Source: Actinocatenispora sp963815125 (GTDB lineage Bacteria > Actinomycetota > Actinomycetes > Mycobacteriales > Micromonosporaceae). Taken from it: 64,000 bases of DNA. Below, one piece after another: positions 33,159 to 40,860 of this stretch. Position 1 is the stretch's first letter; each line of letters begins with the position of its first letter. Both the position numbers and the translations under genes were made by a program. Where the stretch lies: the NCBI GenBank assembly GCA_963815125.1, contig CAWFFM010000005.1, positions 186,001 through 250,000 of the forward strand. The letters are read 5' to 3'. The notes below the pieces were generated by a model. The model ran no database searches. It saw only the letters and a program-made list of their open reading frames with translations, and was not told the origin of the DNA.

Positions 33159-34559
33159 TCAGCCGGGTAGCCCGACGTTGAACACCATGCGGGTGTCGAT
33201 GAACTCGCCCACCGCCCACAACTGCCCCGTCGCCGGCCAGTACGACAACGACTCCGCGCCGACCGGGTAGGTCACCGAACCGGCCGCTGCGCCGACCCGC
33301 TCGTCGTAGCGCACACCGGCCGCGACGTCGTGACTGGTGTCGGTGAAGAACCGACCACCGTACGAGACTGCGCCCTGCACGTCGCTGTGCGGTGACTGGT
33401 ACGCCGCGACCGCATGCACCGCGCCGTCCCCGGAAGGCGCGAGCAGTCCGGTGGCCGGGTCGATGTTCCAGCGCACGAACCGGGATCCGCCTGCCCCCGC
33501 GTAGTACTCGCTGGTCAGCAGCGACGGCGGCGAGGTGCTGCGGTCCAGGCTCAGCGACGAGAAGCACAGCGGGTCGGACAGTCCGGTCGGCGGCGGGGTG
33601 CAGTTGCCGTCACCGGCCTGGCTGTACGCGCCGATCTGCGGCATCACGTAGCTGTAGCCGGCCGCGTAGTAGTGCCCGTCGGAGCCGCGCCCGATGGTGC
33701 TGCCGTCGCTGGGGTCCACCGGCCACAACTGCCGTAGGTCGAACACCCGAAGCCCGTGCGCGGTGTCCACCACGTACAGGTAGTCGCCGTACCAGGCGAT
33801 GCCGCCGGCATGTACCGGCACGTTGCGGTAGTCGGTGGTGCTGACCGGGTCGACCAGCAGGATGTGCCGGTAGTGGGTGCTGCCCGCATTGTCACGGTCG
33901 ACCAGGGAGATCCGCACACCCTTGCCGGCCAGTGCGTCGTACCAGCTGACCGCGACGATGCGGTGCCCGTGGTAGAGGCCGTCGGCGCTGGCGTCGCCGG
34001 AGCCGCTGACTCCCTGCGGGAACCATTCCGGGGTGAGGTCGTCGGCCAGGTCCCAGCAGAAGCCGGCCGCACCGGTCACCTTCGCGTCGTGGCACAGCGG
34101 TCGGGCCGTACGGTTCGCGCCGGCCAGCACACTGTCCATGCTGGCCACCCCGAGCGTGGCGCTCAGCGCCGCCACCCTCGGCTGGTAGGTCGCGAAGCTG
34201 CCGCCGTCACTGAGCCGGTACGGGGCTGGGTCCAGTGCGGTGAGCGTGTCGGGCACCGCTCCGGCCCCGGTACGCGCCGTGGCCCCGGCACCGCCCGGAT
34301 AGCCGGCCCGGTCCACGCCGGCCCGGTCCACGCCGGCCCGGTCCACGCCGGCCCGGTCCACGCCGGCCGGGTGCGCGGCGGCCGGGTGCGCGGCGGCAGC
34401 TTGACCGGCGGCGAGACAGATCGCGAGGCCGACACCGAGCGCACGCAGGACGCCGCGCGACGGGTGCCGGCCCTGCCGGGCAGTCGGCCCCGGGGAGCCC
34501 GGAAGGTGTCCATCGGGCTGTCGGACCGGCGGACGCGGAGTCGGAGCGGAGCGGGTCAC
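33159..34559 (-). CDS. Secreted beta-propeller-like protein with N-terminal GVDRA repeats
   Basis: A 466-residue exported protein. A long N-terminal region (Pro/Arg-rich to residue ~35) precedes the hydrophobic signal core LRALGVGLAICLAAGQAAAA. Then come HPAAAHPA and four exact GVDRA pentapeptides, coded by a 15-bp tandem repeat. The rest contains repeated HGGIAWYGDYLYVVDT, GLRVFDLRQLW, SRFVRWNIDPATG and QLWAVGEF-like strands that suggest a propeller. No enzyme motif is seen. GTG 34559 has GGGAGG 4 bases upstream; a later in-frame start nearer the signal core is possible. Confidence 0.72.
   Translation of the reverse strand: MTRSAPTPRPPVRQPDGHLPGSPGPTARQGRHPSRGVLRALGVGLAICLAAGQAAAAHPAAAHPAGVDRAGVDRAGVDRAGVDRAGYPGGAGATARTGAGAVPDTLTALDPAPYRLSDGGSFATYQPRVAALSATLGVASMDSVLAGANRTARPLCHDAKVTGAAGFCWDLADDLTPEWFPQGVSGSGDASADGLYHGHRIVAVSWYDALAGKGVRISLVDRDNAGSTHYRHILLVDPVSTTDYRNVPVHAGGIAWYGDYLYVVDTAHGLRVFDLRQLWPVDPSDGSTIGRGSDGHYYAAGYSYVMPQIGAYSQAGDGNCTPPPTGLSDPLCFSSLSLDRSTSPPSLLTSEYYAGAGGSRFVRWNIDPATGLLAPSGDGAVHAVAAYQSPHSDVQGAVSYGGRFFTDTSHDVAAGVRYDERVGAAAGSVTYPVGAESLSYWPATGQLWAVGEFIDTRMVFNVGLPG
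34302..34395 (-). repeat. 15-bp tandem repeats in the secreted-protein gene
   Basis: Four copies of GCCGGCCCGGTCCAC (34302-34361) code for GVDRA on the minus strand; two copies of a related 15-mer follow (about 34366-34395) and code for HPAAA. Confidence 0.9.
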
Positions 34560-34744
34560 GCGGCCTCCCGGGCATCAGACCCCTACTGCGGGGTACATCG
34601 CACCGACTTTAGCCGTAATCCGGATCTTCCGGTACACCTCGACCGGTAGATGCAGTACCGCGCGCAGCCACCCGACGGCGCACGGTCATGCAACATCGGG
34701 CGTCGGCGCTTCCCTCCTCCGCCCGGTACCCGCCACCCGACCGG

Positions 34745-35638
34745 TCAGAGCCGGCCGTACGCCCGGAGCACCCGGAGCGCGTGCAGGGTCACCACACCAC
34801 GCCAGGCGAGCAGTGAGGCGGGACCGGGCGGCTCCCATGCCACCGGCCAGCCGCCGTCGTCCTGTTGCGTGGCGGCCAGGTCGTCCAGGTGCGCCTCGAC
34901 GGACACGTCGGAGAAGAACTGCCGACGTGGGCTGGCAGGAGTGGGCGCGAAGTCCAGCGGTGAGAGCCCGTAGTCCGGACCGGGCATCGATTTGAACAGC
35001 GCGAGTTCGGCGATCCGGCCCCGCAGATCGTCGTACGCCTTGTCGGCCCAGTCGCGATCGGGCTCGGTCTCCAGGAACGGCAGTACGCAGACCGCGGTGT
35101 GCGCCTCGCCGACCGCGCCGGGAGCGTCGATCGCCGCCCGGCAGAAGGCCGCGGCTCGCTCCAGCCACGGATGGTCGATCCCCAGTGCACGCGCGACGCC
35201 GACGATCCTGGCCGTCGGGTTGAGGCCGGGGGCGAAGTCACCGTCGCCCCAGTGCTCGGCCCGCGGATGGGCCGCGACGGAGGGAAGAACGATCCGCAGG
35301 CCACCGTCCGGGCTGGAGATCCCGTCCAGGAACGGCATCGTGACGCGCACCGCCTCGGCGGCACGCGACCTCGTCGTCGGGTCAGAAGTGGCCTGGGCGA
35401 TCTGGTGCAGGATGTCGAACGCGCAGTCGACCGCGAGCGGCTGGCTGTCCGGAGCGAGTGCGTCCGGTTCCAGGCCATGACCGAATCCGTGGTCGGCGTT
35501 GCGGTAGGCCTCCAGCCCGGCGATCGCGGCCGTTGCTGCATTGACGTCGCCGTCGAGGTGGAACTCGGCCAACCGTCGTTCGATGACCCGGGCGTTCGTG
35601 CGGACAAAGGTCCGAGCTGCTTCGATGTTCACCGTCAT
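34745..35638 (-). CDS. Prenyltransferase/squalene-oxidase-fold hypothetical protein
   Basis: A 297-residue protein with alpha-alpha-toroid repeats like those of terpenoid cyclases and prenyltransferases (GLEAYRNADHGFGHGLEPD, EAVRVTMPFLDGISSPDGGL, LDDLAATQQDDGGWPVAWEP). The DDGGW-type repeat is typical of the fold, but no cyclase DxDD is seen, so an enzymatic role is doubtful. The AraC-type gene upstream overlaps it by 4 bases (ATGA), so both are read together, regulator first. Confidence 0.75.
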   Translation of the reverse strand: MTVNIEAARTFVRTNARVIERRLAEFHLDGDVNAATAAIAGLEAYRNADHGFGHGLEPDALAPDSQPLAVDCAFDILHQIAQATSDPTTRSRAAEAVRVTMPFLDGISSPDGGLRIVLPSVAAHPRAEHWGDGDFAPGLNPTARIVGVARALGIDHPWLERAAAFCRAAIDAPGAVGEAHTAVCVLPFLETEPDRDWADKAYDDLRGRIAELALFKSMPGPDYGLSPLDFAPTPASPRRQFFSDVSVEAHLDDLAATQQDDGGWPVAWEPPGPASLLAWRGVVTLHALRVLRAYGRL

Positions 35639-36405
35639 GTGCTCGACCCTAGGTAGGGCTCGTCCGCTCGGTCTTGAACGGATCGGCCACGCAGCAGGGT
35701 GCGTGCGGTCATTGCGGTGAGGTTCCTGACCTCGCGCGACAGGTGCGCCTGATCGGCGTACCCGGCGTCGACCGCGATGGCTGCGAGCCCGGCCCGCGGG
35801 TCTTCCCGGGCCAGCCGCCGGGCCCGTTGCAGCCGCACGACCCGCAGGAACGTTGCGGGCCCGTAGCCGACCTCGCTGGTGAAACGGCGGCGCAGCTGCC
35901 GCTCGGAGAGGCCGAGTTCGTCGTGCAGGTCCGCGACCCGCGGCCGGTTCGCGGCCAGTCGCCGTACCGCCCGGTCGATCTGGCGGTCAGGGTCGGCAGC
36001 CGTGGCCGTGAGCCGGTTCTCGACCACCTCGGCGAGGCGGTGTGGATCGGCGATCAGTCGCTCGGAGACCCGCCGGCCGGCCGTACCCCACAGATCTGCG
36101 AGGTCGACCCGCAGATCACGCAGCTCGTCGGCGGGTACGCCGAGGACCCGGGCCGCCCGGCCGGTCCGGAACCGTATGCCGTGCACGACCAGCCCGACCG
36201 GAATGTCGTTCGGTGCCGCTTCAGTGTCCGGACCGGCGACGAACACGCGGTTGTCGCCCACGATGAGGTCGAGATGCCCGTCCGGCAGGATCGGCGCGGA
36301 GTTGCCGAAAGAGGACCACCAGACGCACTGCACGTCCGCCGCCAGCGCCGGCGGAGGGGCCCACTCGGCGTAACTCTGCGTGCTGGTGCTCGGGGGTCCG
36401 CTCAC
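35635..36405 (-). CDS. AraC-family regulator
   Basis: A 256-residue regulator. The N-terminal ~130 residues form a DUF6597-type sensor (VQCVWWSSFGNSAPILPDGHLDLIV, then VHGIRFRTGRAARVLGVP). The C-terminal ~100 residues are two helix-turn-helices of AraC type (VADLHDELGLSERQLRRRFTSEVGYGPATFLRVVRLQRA, then IAVDAGYADQAHLSREVR). Probable activator or repressor of its own two-gene operon. Confidence 0.9.
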   Translation of the reverse strand: MSGPPSTSTQSYAEWAPPPALAADVQCVWWSSFGNSAPILPDGHLDLIVGDNRVFVAGPDTEAAPNDIPVGLVVHGIRFRTGRAARVLGVPADELRDLRVDLADLWGTAGRRVSERLIADPHRLAEVVENRLTATAADPDRQIDRAVRRLAANRPRVADLHDELGLSERQLRRRFTSEVGYGPATFLRVVRLQRARRLAREDPRAGLAAIAVDAGYADQAHLSREVRNLTAMTARTLLRGRSVQDRADEPYLGSST

Positions 36406-36531
36406 GCACCCAGGCTACTGCCGTCCGCGGCCGTACGCTGCGTTGCAGCCGTTCCGCTCCGTCCGGCCGCGCACTGTGCACCGCGCGGCTGACGACCGAG
36501 CGTAGCCCTTGAGCTTGTCCGCCCGCCAGTC

Positions 36532-36625
36532 CATAGTCCACTGTGGACTTATGCGAAATCCGGGGAGTTTGTAGGATTCAGGTCGCCTGGGCCGCCTGAA
36601 TCCGACAAACCTCAGTACTTTCCCG
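36532..36625. repeat. Element B copy 2
   Basis: Same plan as copy 1: a short palindrome around AGTCCACTGTGGACT (36533-36555) and a larger stem from AGTTTGTAGGATTCAGG to its near-complement at about 36594-36611, ending TACTTTCCCG. Differences in the left stem (ATTCAGG for ATCTCGG) are matched in the right stem, so pairing is preserved. Confidence 0.88.
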
Positions 36626-36652
36626 TGAACCGCACCAGTTTCCAACTCGGTA

Positions 36653-37621
36653 CTAACGGCCGGGCCAGCCGGCAGCGCGCAGAGCTGCCCGGATCTGTGC
36701 GGCGACCGCGGCGGCATCGTGGCGTACCGCCCAGCCGGGGAAGCGCAGGATCCGGTCGCCGGCCACCGACAGGTCGTTCTGCCGCCGCATGTCGGCCCAC
36801 CAGGCGGCCACATCGGTGTGCCAGCCGCCGTCGACCTCCGCGTGCAACCGCCAGCGCCGCCAGTAAGCGTCCAGGTAACGGACCCGGCCGGCGCGGTCGG
36901 TGCGGCGTACCTGATGTTCCGGCGCGGGCAGCCGGTGTCGACGACAGAGCCGGAGCAGGTCCAGTTCGGTGAGTCCGTGCGCGCCGGCAGCGGCCCGGGC
37001 GGCGGTCTCGGCGATCAGCCCGCGGCGGGGCGCGGTGGGCATCCGGGCCAGTATCTGTTCCACCTCGCCGGCCACCACCAGCTGTTGCTGGAAGGCTCTG
37101 GCCAGCAGTGCCCGGGCGTCGTTGTCGGTACGCGCCCAACCGGCGGCGTCGACCAGCGACCGGGCGATGGTGGTACGCGGCGGAGCTGCTGTCCGGTCGA
37201 TCCCGGCGGTCATCGTGGTGCGGCGCACCCGTACGTAGGGCGGCACGGACCCGGGGCGGGTGGTGCTGTCGGCGACCAGCAGGTAGGTCCGAGGGTCGGC
37301 CGAGCCACGCAGGCCGTATGTGCATGCCGCGCTGAGGCCGCCGAGGACAGCACCGCGCCCGGCGGACAGCAGGCCCACCCACTGTCGTTGCGCGTCGGTG
37401 AGTGGTCCGGAATGGGCGACCAGTATGCCGCGCCAGGGTCGTTGCCATCTCCCACGCTGCACGCGGTGCCGGACCGCTGCGACGGAGAGGTGGGCACGGG
37501 CCTGCCGCGAAGTGAGTACCTGGCGCTGGGTGTGCAGCAACCGGTCGAGGGACGGTGCGTCCGAGGAAGGCGCGTCGGGCGGAGGAAGAGGAGTGTCAGC
37601 CACCCAGCGATTGTCCGCCAC
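36653..37621 (-). CDS. AbiEi-antitoxin-like protein with C-terminal DUF559/Vsr-like domain
   Basis: A protein of about 322 residues if begun at GTG 37621. The N-terminal part (LDRLLHTQRQVLTSRQARAHLS then VRHRVQRGRWQRPWRGILV) is the winged-helix AbiEi_4-type domain; the middle holds GLSAACTYGLRG and TTIARSLVDAAGWA; the C-terminal part has RVRYLDAYWRRWRLHAEVDGG, a PD-(D/E)xK-like pattern of the DUF559 group. In actinobacteria such genes are common, often without an AbiEii toxin, as here. The start is uncertain: no ribosome-binding site is clear and the frame stays open into element B copy 3. Flanked by inverted copies of element B. Confidence 0.72.
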   Translation of the reverse strand: MADNRWVADTPLPPPDAPSSDAPSLDRLLHTQRQVLTSRQARAHLSVAAVRHRVQRGRWQRPWRGILVAHSGPLTDAQRQWVGLLSAGRGAVLGGLSAACTYGLRGSADPRTYLLVADSTTRPGSVPPYVRVRRTTMTAGIDRTAAPPRTTIARSLVDAAGWARTDNDARALLARAFQQQLVVAGEVEQILARMPTAPRRGLIAETAARAAAGAHGLTELDLLRLCRRHRLPAPEHQVRRTDRAGRVRYLDAYWRRWRLHAEVDGGWHTDVAAWWADMRRQNDLSVAGDRILRFPGWAVRHDAAAVAAQIRAALRAAGWPGR

Positions 37622-37690
37622 GGCTATGACACTGTGCGATGAATCAATCTCGAACGGTAGTACCCGAGGTTCGGCGGCTGCGGGAGCCGC

Positions 37691-37781
37691 CCGAAAGTGA
37701 CGAAGTTTGTGGGATCTGGGTCGCTCTGGCGACCCAGATCCCACAAACTCTCCGGGTTTCGCAGCAGTCTACTGTGGACTC
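37691..37781. repeat. Element B copy 3 (inverted)
   Basis: Reverse orientation relative to copies 1 and 2. Perfect 21-bp stem AGTTTGTGGGATCTGGGTCGC (37703-37723) with complement at 37728-37748, then the smaller palindrome around AGTCTACTGTGGACT. With copy 2 it encloses the AbiEi-like gene as inverted repeats. Confidence 0.92.
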
Positions 37782-38052
37782 AGATGGGGTCGTGCTGGCC
37801 GGCCTTCAGACCGGCGACGAAGACGGCCCAGCTATCTGACGCAACGCCGAGCGCGGGACCGTCCGGGTCCTTGGAGTCGCGCACCCCGACCTCGCCGCCG
37901 AACCGAACCTCGACGCACGCGGCGTTGTCCGAACTGCGGCTGGATTTGAACCAGCCTTCGGACGGCGCGTTGAACCGGACCTCCACACACTGGGCATTGC
38001 TGGAGCTGCGGCTGGACTTGAACCATCGACCTGAGAGGACGGATCGCTTCAT
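37780..38052 (-). CDS. DUF397 protein with two tandem DUF397 motifs
   Basis: A 90-residue protein with a duplicated motif: WFKSSRSSSNAQCVEVRF near the start and WFKSSRSSDNAACVEVRF about 22 residues later, then GVRDSKDPDGPALGVASDSW. Most DUF397 proteins have one such start, so this looks like an internal duplication. The gene overlaps the upstream XRE-DUF5753 regulator by 4 bases. Such pairs (WhiJ-like regulator with a small DUF397 partner) influence development in Streptomyces; a partner role is likely here. Confidence 0.9.
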   Translation of the reverse strand: MKRSVLSGRWFKSSRSSSNAQCVEVRFNAPSEGWFKSSRSSDNAACVEVRFGGEVGVRDSKDPDGPALGVASDSWAVFVAGLKAGQHDPI

Positions 38053-38909
38053 CTGAGCTCCTCGGCTGTCTGGCGGATCAGCGTCGATGACTCTTCCGGA
38101 TTCAGTGCGAGACGCGAGACCTCGGTGAAAGTCGTAAGGTATTCGATCACCTTCGCCGGTGAGTCGACGATAGCAGTCGAGGTCAGCACCTCCTGCCATA
38201 CAAGATCGGGCAGTCGCGTCGAAGCGAACGAGAGGATCTCGAACGGCGCCCCGATTGCCGGGTGGGCGCCCGCTGTGAACGGGACGACTTGAATCGTGAC
38301 ATTGTCGCCACGGTCGTTGAGGTCGGCCAGATGGAGAAGCTGTGTTCGCATCACCGCGTTCCCGCCGATCCGTTGCAGCAGTGTGGCTTGAGCGACGAGG
38401 CAGGTGAGCTGGATCGGATCGGGTTCAGCCAACTGACGTTGGCGCAGCATTCTCGCCGTCACCCGTCGTTCCACCTCGGTGAGGCGGATATGCGGGGAAC
38501 CGCCACTGATCACCGCACGGGAATAGTCCTCGGTCTGCAACAAGCCGTGGACCAGTTCGCTGTGGTAGCTGTGGATCTGCTCGGCACCGGCTTCCAGGCC
38601 GAAGAAGCGTTGGAGCTCGGCGCTGAACAGTCCAGAGTACTCGTGCCACCAACGCTTCTCGCTACCGCCCTGCCGTAGCTCCTCCAACTCCTCGACCTCG
38701 CCCGGTGCCACGTCGTAGAGCTTGCAGAGCTGAGAGAGTCGCGCGGCGGTGAGCTTCGGCTGACCCAGTTCGACGGCCGAGACGAAACCCTGGGTGCAGC
38801 CGATCTTCCGGCTGACGGCCGTCGCGGTCATGTCGATCCGCTCGCGATACTCGCGCAGCCGGAGGCCCAGTTCCCAGCTCTTGATGACCGGAGAGCTCGA
38901 TGTCGACAC
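38049..38909 (-). CDS. XRE-family regulator with DUF5753 (WhiJ-like)
   Basis: A 286-residue protein: N-terminal Xre-type HTH (LGLRLREYRERIDMTATAVSRKIGCTQGFVSAVELG) and a DUF5753 domain from about residue 95 (EAGAEQIHSYHSELVHGLLQTEDYSRAV, then IQLTCLVAQATLLQRIGG). GTG 38909 has AGGAGG 7 bases upstream. Third-position GC is lower than in the flanking core genes, as is common in these expanded paralogue families. It is divergent from a small gene at 39048 with CTAG-rich DNA between them, a possible operator. Confidence 0.92.
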   Translation of the reverse strand: MSTSSSPVIKSWELGLRLREYRERIDMTATAVSRKIGCTQGFVSAVELGQPKLTAARLSQLCKLYDVAPGEVEELEELRQGGSEKRWWHEYSGLFSAELQRFFGLEAGAEQIHSYHSELVHGLLQTEDYSRAVISGGSPHIRLTEVERRVTARMLRQRQLAEPDPIQLTCLVAQATLLQRIGGNAVMRTQLLHLADLNDRGDNVTIQVVPFTAGAHPAIGAPFEILSFASTRLPDLVWQEVLTSTAIVDSPAKVIEYLTTFTEVSRLALNPEESSTLIRQTAEELR

Positions 38910-38968
38910 GACGGACCTCCTGTTGGATTGCGGTTGGCCAGACTGTCAGTAATTCACATGAGAACAAC

Positions 38969-39001
38969 CTAGACGATTCTCTAGTAATACTACCTCACTA
39001 G
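38969..39001. promoter_or_regulatory. CTAG-rich candidate operator between XRE gene and divergent gene
   Basis: Three CTAG words at 38969, 38981 and 38998 in an AT-rich 35-base stretch, unusual in this GC-rich DNA where CTAG is rare. Placed where both divergent promoters must lie. Confidence 0.4.
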
Positions 39002-39047
39002 GAGTACCGTACCGCTCACGACAGTACGGATTGGCTGGAGGCTGACA

Positions 39048-39389
39048 GTGAGTTGGTTGGGGACGGATGCGGGCATGTTCTACATCGACGACACCGCAAG
39101 GGAGCGGTACTGCTTCGCGCTGACCAGGCTGGTCGGCGACGACCCGGTCCGGCTGGACGACGACCTGATCGGCACGGTCCGGGTGCCCGCCGAGAAACAC
39201 ACCGTGGCACGCTTCACCGCCGGTATGCGGGCCTGGGCGCTGGCCACCCTGGCCGCCGGCGGATACGGCTTCGGCCGCTACGAGGTGTCCATGGGCGTGC
39301 TGGACGGCGAGGACGAACCGGACAGCCGGTTCGGCCGCGAAACCATCAACTGGGACGGCGCGGCGGAGCTCGTACCGGTCGGGTCGTGA
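39048..39389 (+). CDS. Hypothetical protein
   Basis: A 113-residue acidic soluble protein starting at GTG 39048 (MSWLGTDAGMFYIDDTARERY). It has no signal peptide or helix of membrane type. A central EKHTVARFTAGMRAWALATLAAGGYGFGRYEVSMGVLDGEDEPD is visible, without a family I can name. Divergent from the XRE/DUF397 pair, which might control it. Confidence 0.65.
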   Translation: MSWLGTDAGMFYIDDTARERYCFALTRLVGDDPVRLDDDLIGTVRVPAEKHTVARFTAGMRAWALATLAAGGYGFGRYEVSMGVLDGEDEPDSRFGRETINWDGAAELVPVGS

Positions 39390-39515
39390 CGGCCGGACCA
39401 TGCCGACCGGCCGGCGCCGTACCGGAATCCGGGTGTGGATGAACCGTGGGCCGGCGGAGTCCAACCGGCGTGTTAACAGTCTGTGTCTCGAAGTGCCCGG
39501 TAGCGCCATCGCGGC

Positions 39516-39528
39516 TAAGGTGGGCTCA
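39516..39528 (+). promoter_or_regulatory. Leaderless-type -10 box of glgC
   Basis: TAAGGT at 39516-39521, 6 bases before ATG 39528; no ribosome-binding site is present. Confidence 0.5.
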
Positions 39529-40754
39529 TGGCAAGGGGCGCGCGGGTACTGGGGATCGTTCTCGCGGGTGGCGAGGGCAAGCGCCTGATGCCGTTGACGG
39601 CCGACCGGGCCAAGCCCGCAGTGCCGTTCGGCGGACAGTACCGGCTGATCGACTTCGTGCTCTCGAACCTCGTCAACGCCGGCTACGTCAAGCTGTGCGT
39701 GCTGACCCAGTACAAATCCCACTCACTGGACCGGCACATCTCACAGACGTGGCGGATGAACGGCATGCTCGGCCAGTACATCACCCCGGTCCCGGCGCAG
39801 CAGCGGCTCGGCCCACGCTGGTACACCGGCTCGGCCGATGCGATCTACCAGTCGCTCAACCTGGTGTACGACGAGGGCCCCGACTACATCATCGTGTTCG
39901 GTGCCGACCACGTGTACCGGATGGACCCCCGGCAGATGGTCGAGCAGCACATCGCCTCCGGTGCCGGCGTCACCGTGGCCGGCATCCGGGTGCCGCGCGA
40001 CGAGGCCCGCGCCTTCGGCGTCATCCAGGCCAGCGACGACGAGACCACCATCGCCCGGTTCCTGGAGAAGCCGGCGCAGCCACCCGGCATCCCGGGCGAC
40101 GAGGAACACGCGTACGCCTCGATGGGCAACTACGTGTTCACCGCCGACGCACTGCTGGAAGCACTGCGGCTGGACGCCGAGGACCCGGCGTCCGCGCACG
40201 ACATGGGCGGCAACATCATCCCGATGCTGGTCGACAAGGGACTCGCGAACGTCTACGACTTCGCCTCCAACGAGGTGCCGGGTGCCACCGAACGCGACCG
40301 TGGCTACTGGCGCGACGTCGGGACCATCGACGCGTACTACGAGTCGCACATGGACCTGGTGTCGGTGCGGCCGGTGTTCAACCTGTACAACGCCGACTGG
40401 CCGATCCGCGGCCACGTGCCGCCGCTGCCCCCGGCGAAGTTCGTCCTCGGTGGCCGGGCGTACGAATCGCTCGTCTCGGCCGGGTGCATCGTCACCGGCA
40501 CGGTGGCCCGCTCGGTGCTCTCCCCGGACGTCACCGTCGAGGACGGCGCCTGGGTGGAGGACTCGGTGCTGTCCGACGGCGTACGGATCGGCCGCGGCGC
40601 GGTGGTGCGCCGCGCGATCCTGGACAAGAACGTGGTCGTACCCGACGGTGCCCGCATCGGCGCCGATCTGGGCCTGGACCAGACGCACCACACGGTCACC
40701 GACTCCGGCATCGTGGTGCTGGGCAAGGGCGAGCCGGTACACGGCCGCCGCTGA
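39528..40754 (+). CDS. glgC: Glucose-1-phosphate adenylyltransferase
   Basis: A 408-residue ADP-glucose pyrophosphorylase for glycogen (and in mycobacteria methylglucan/maltose) synthesis. Motifs: LGIVLAGGEGKRLMPLTADRAKPAVPFGG at the N-terminus, WYTGSADAIYQSL, FGADHVYRMD, GYWRDVGTIDAYYESHMDL, and a C-terminal left-handed beta-helix ending in DKNVVVPDGARIG. Length is normal. The stop codon lies inside an 8-bp tandem repeat. Confidence 0.97.
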   Translation: MARGARVLGIVLAGGEGKRLMPLTADRAKPAVPFGGQYRLIDFVLSNLVNAGYVKLCVLTQYKSHSLDRHISQTWRMNGMLGQYITPVPAQQRLGPRWYTGSADAIYQSLNLVYDEGPDYIIVFGADHVYRMDPRQMVEQHIASGAGVTVAGIRVPRDEARAFGVIQASDDETTIARFLEKPAQPPGIPGDEEHAYASMGNYVFTADALLEALRLDAEDPASAHDMGGNIIPMLVDKGLANVYDFASNEVPGATERDRGYWRDVGTIDAYYESHMDLVSVRPVFNLYNADWPIRGHVPPLPPAKFVLGGRAYESLVSAGCIVTGTVARSVLSPDVTVEDGAWVEDSVLSDGVRIGRGAVVRRAILDKNVVVPDGARIGADLGLDQTHHTVTDSGIVVLGKGEPVHGRR

Positions 40755-40800
40755 CCCGCTGACCCGCTGACCCGTTGACCCGCTGACCCGCTGAGCGGGT
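40751..40800 (+). repeat. 8-bp tandem repeat over the glgC stop, ending in a hairpin
   Basis: CTGACCCG repeated five times (40751-40790; the fourth copy begins TT). The glgC stop TGA is in the first unit. The last unit runs into ACCCGCT-G-AGCGGGT (40786-40800), a 7-bp-arm palindrome that could help termination. Confidence 0.9.
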
Positions 40801-40860
40801 TGGCGGCACTCCCCGTACCCTCGACCGGCAAGGGTGGCGTGGGAGAGCGGAGGCCGATCG

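Noticed and set aside
37622..37744. ATG at 37744 as start of the AbiEi/DUF559-like protein
   Set aside because: That start is inside the element B hairpin and the first 41 residues show no family similarity; a start near 37621 is more likely, though not certain.
33058..37781. A peptide-like translation (KFVGSGSxxRPRSHKLSxFRxS) readable through all three element B copies
   Set aside because: No start codon or ribosome-binding site is shared and the reading falls on a palindrome; the similarity follows from DNA conservation of the hairpin.
33058..37781. Element B as integron attC sites of a cassette array
   Set aside because: The hairpins lack the GTTRRRY/RYYYAAC core sites and the gene order and orientation do not fit cassettes; no integrase is present in the window.
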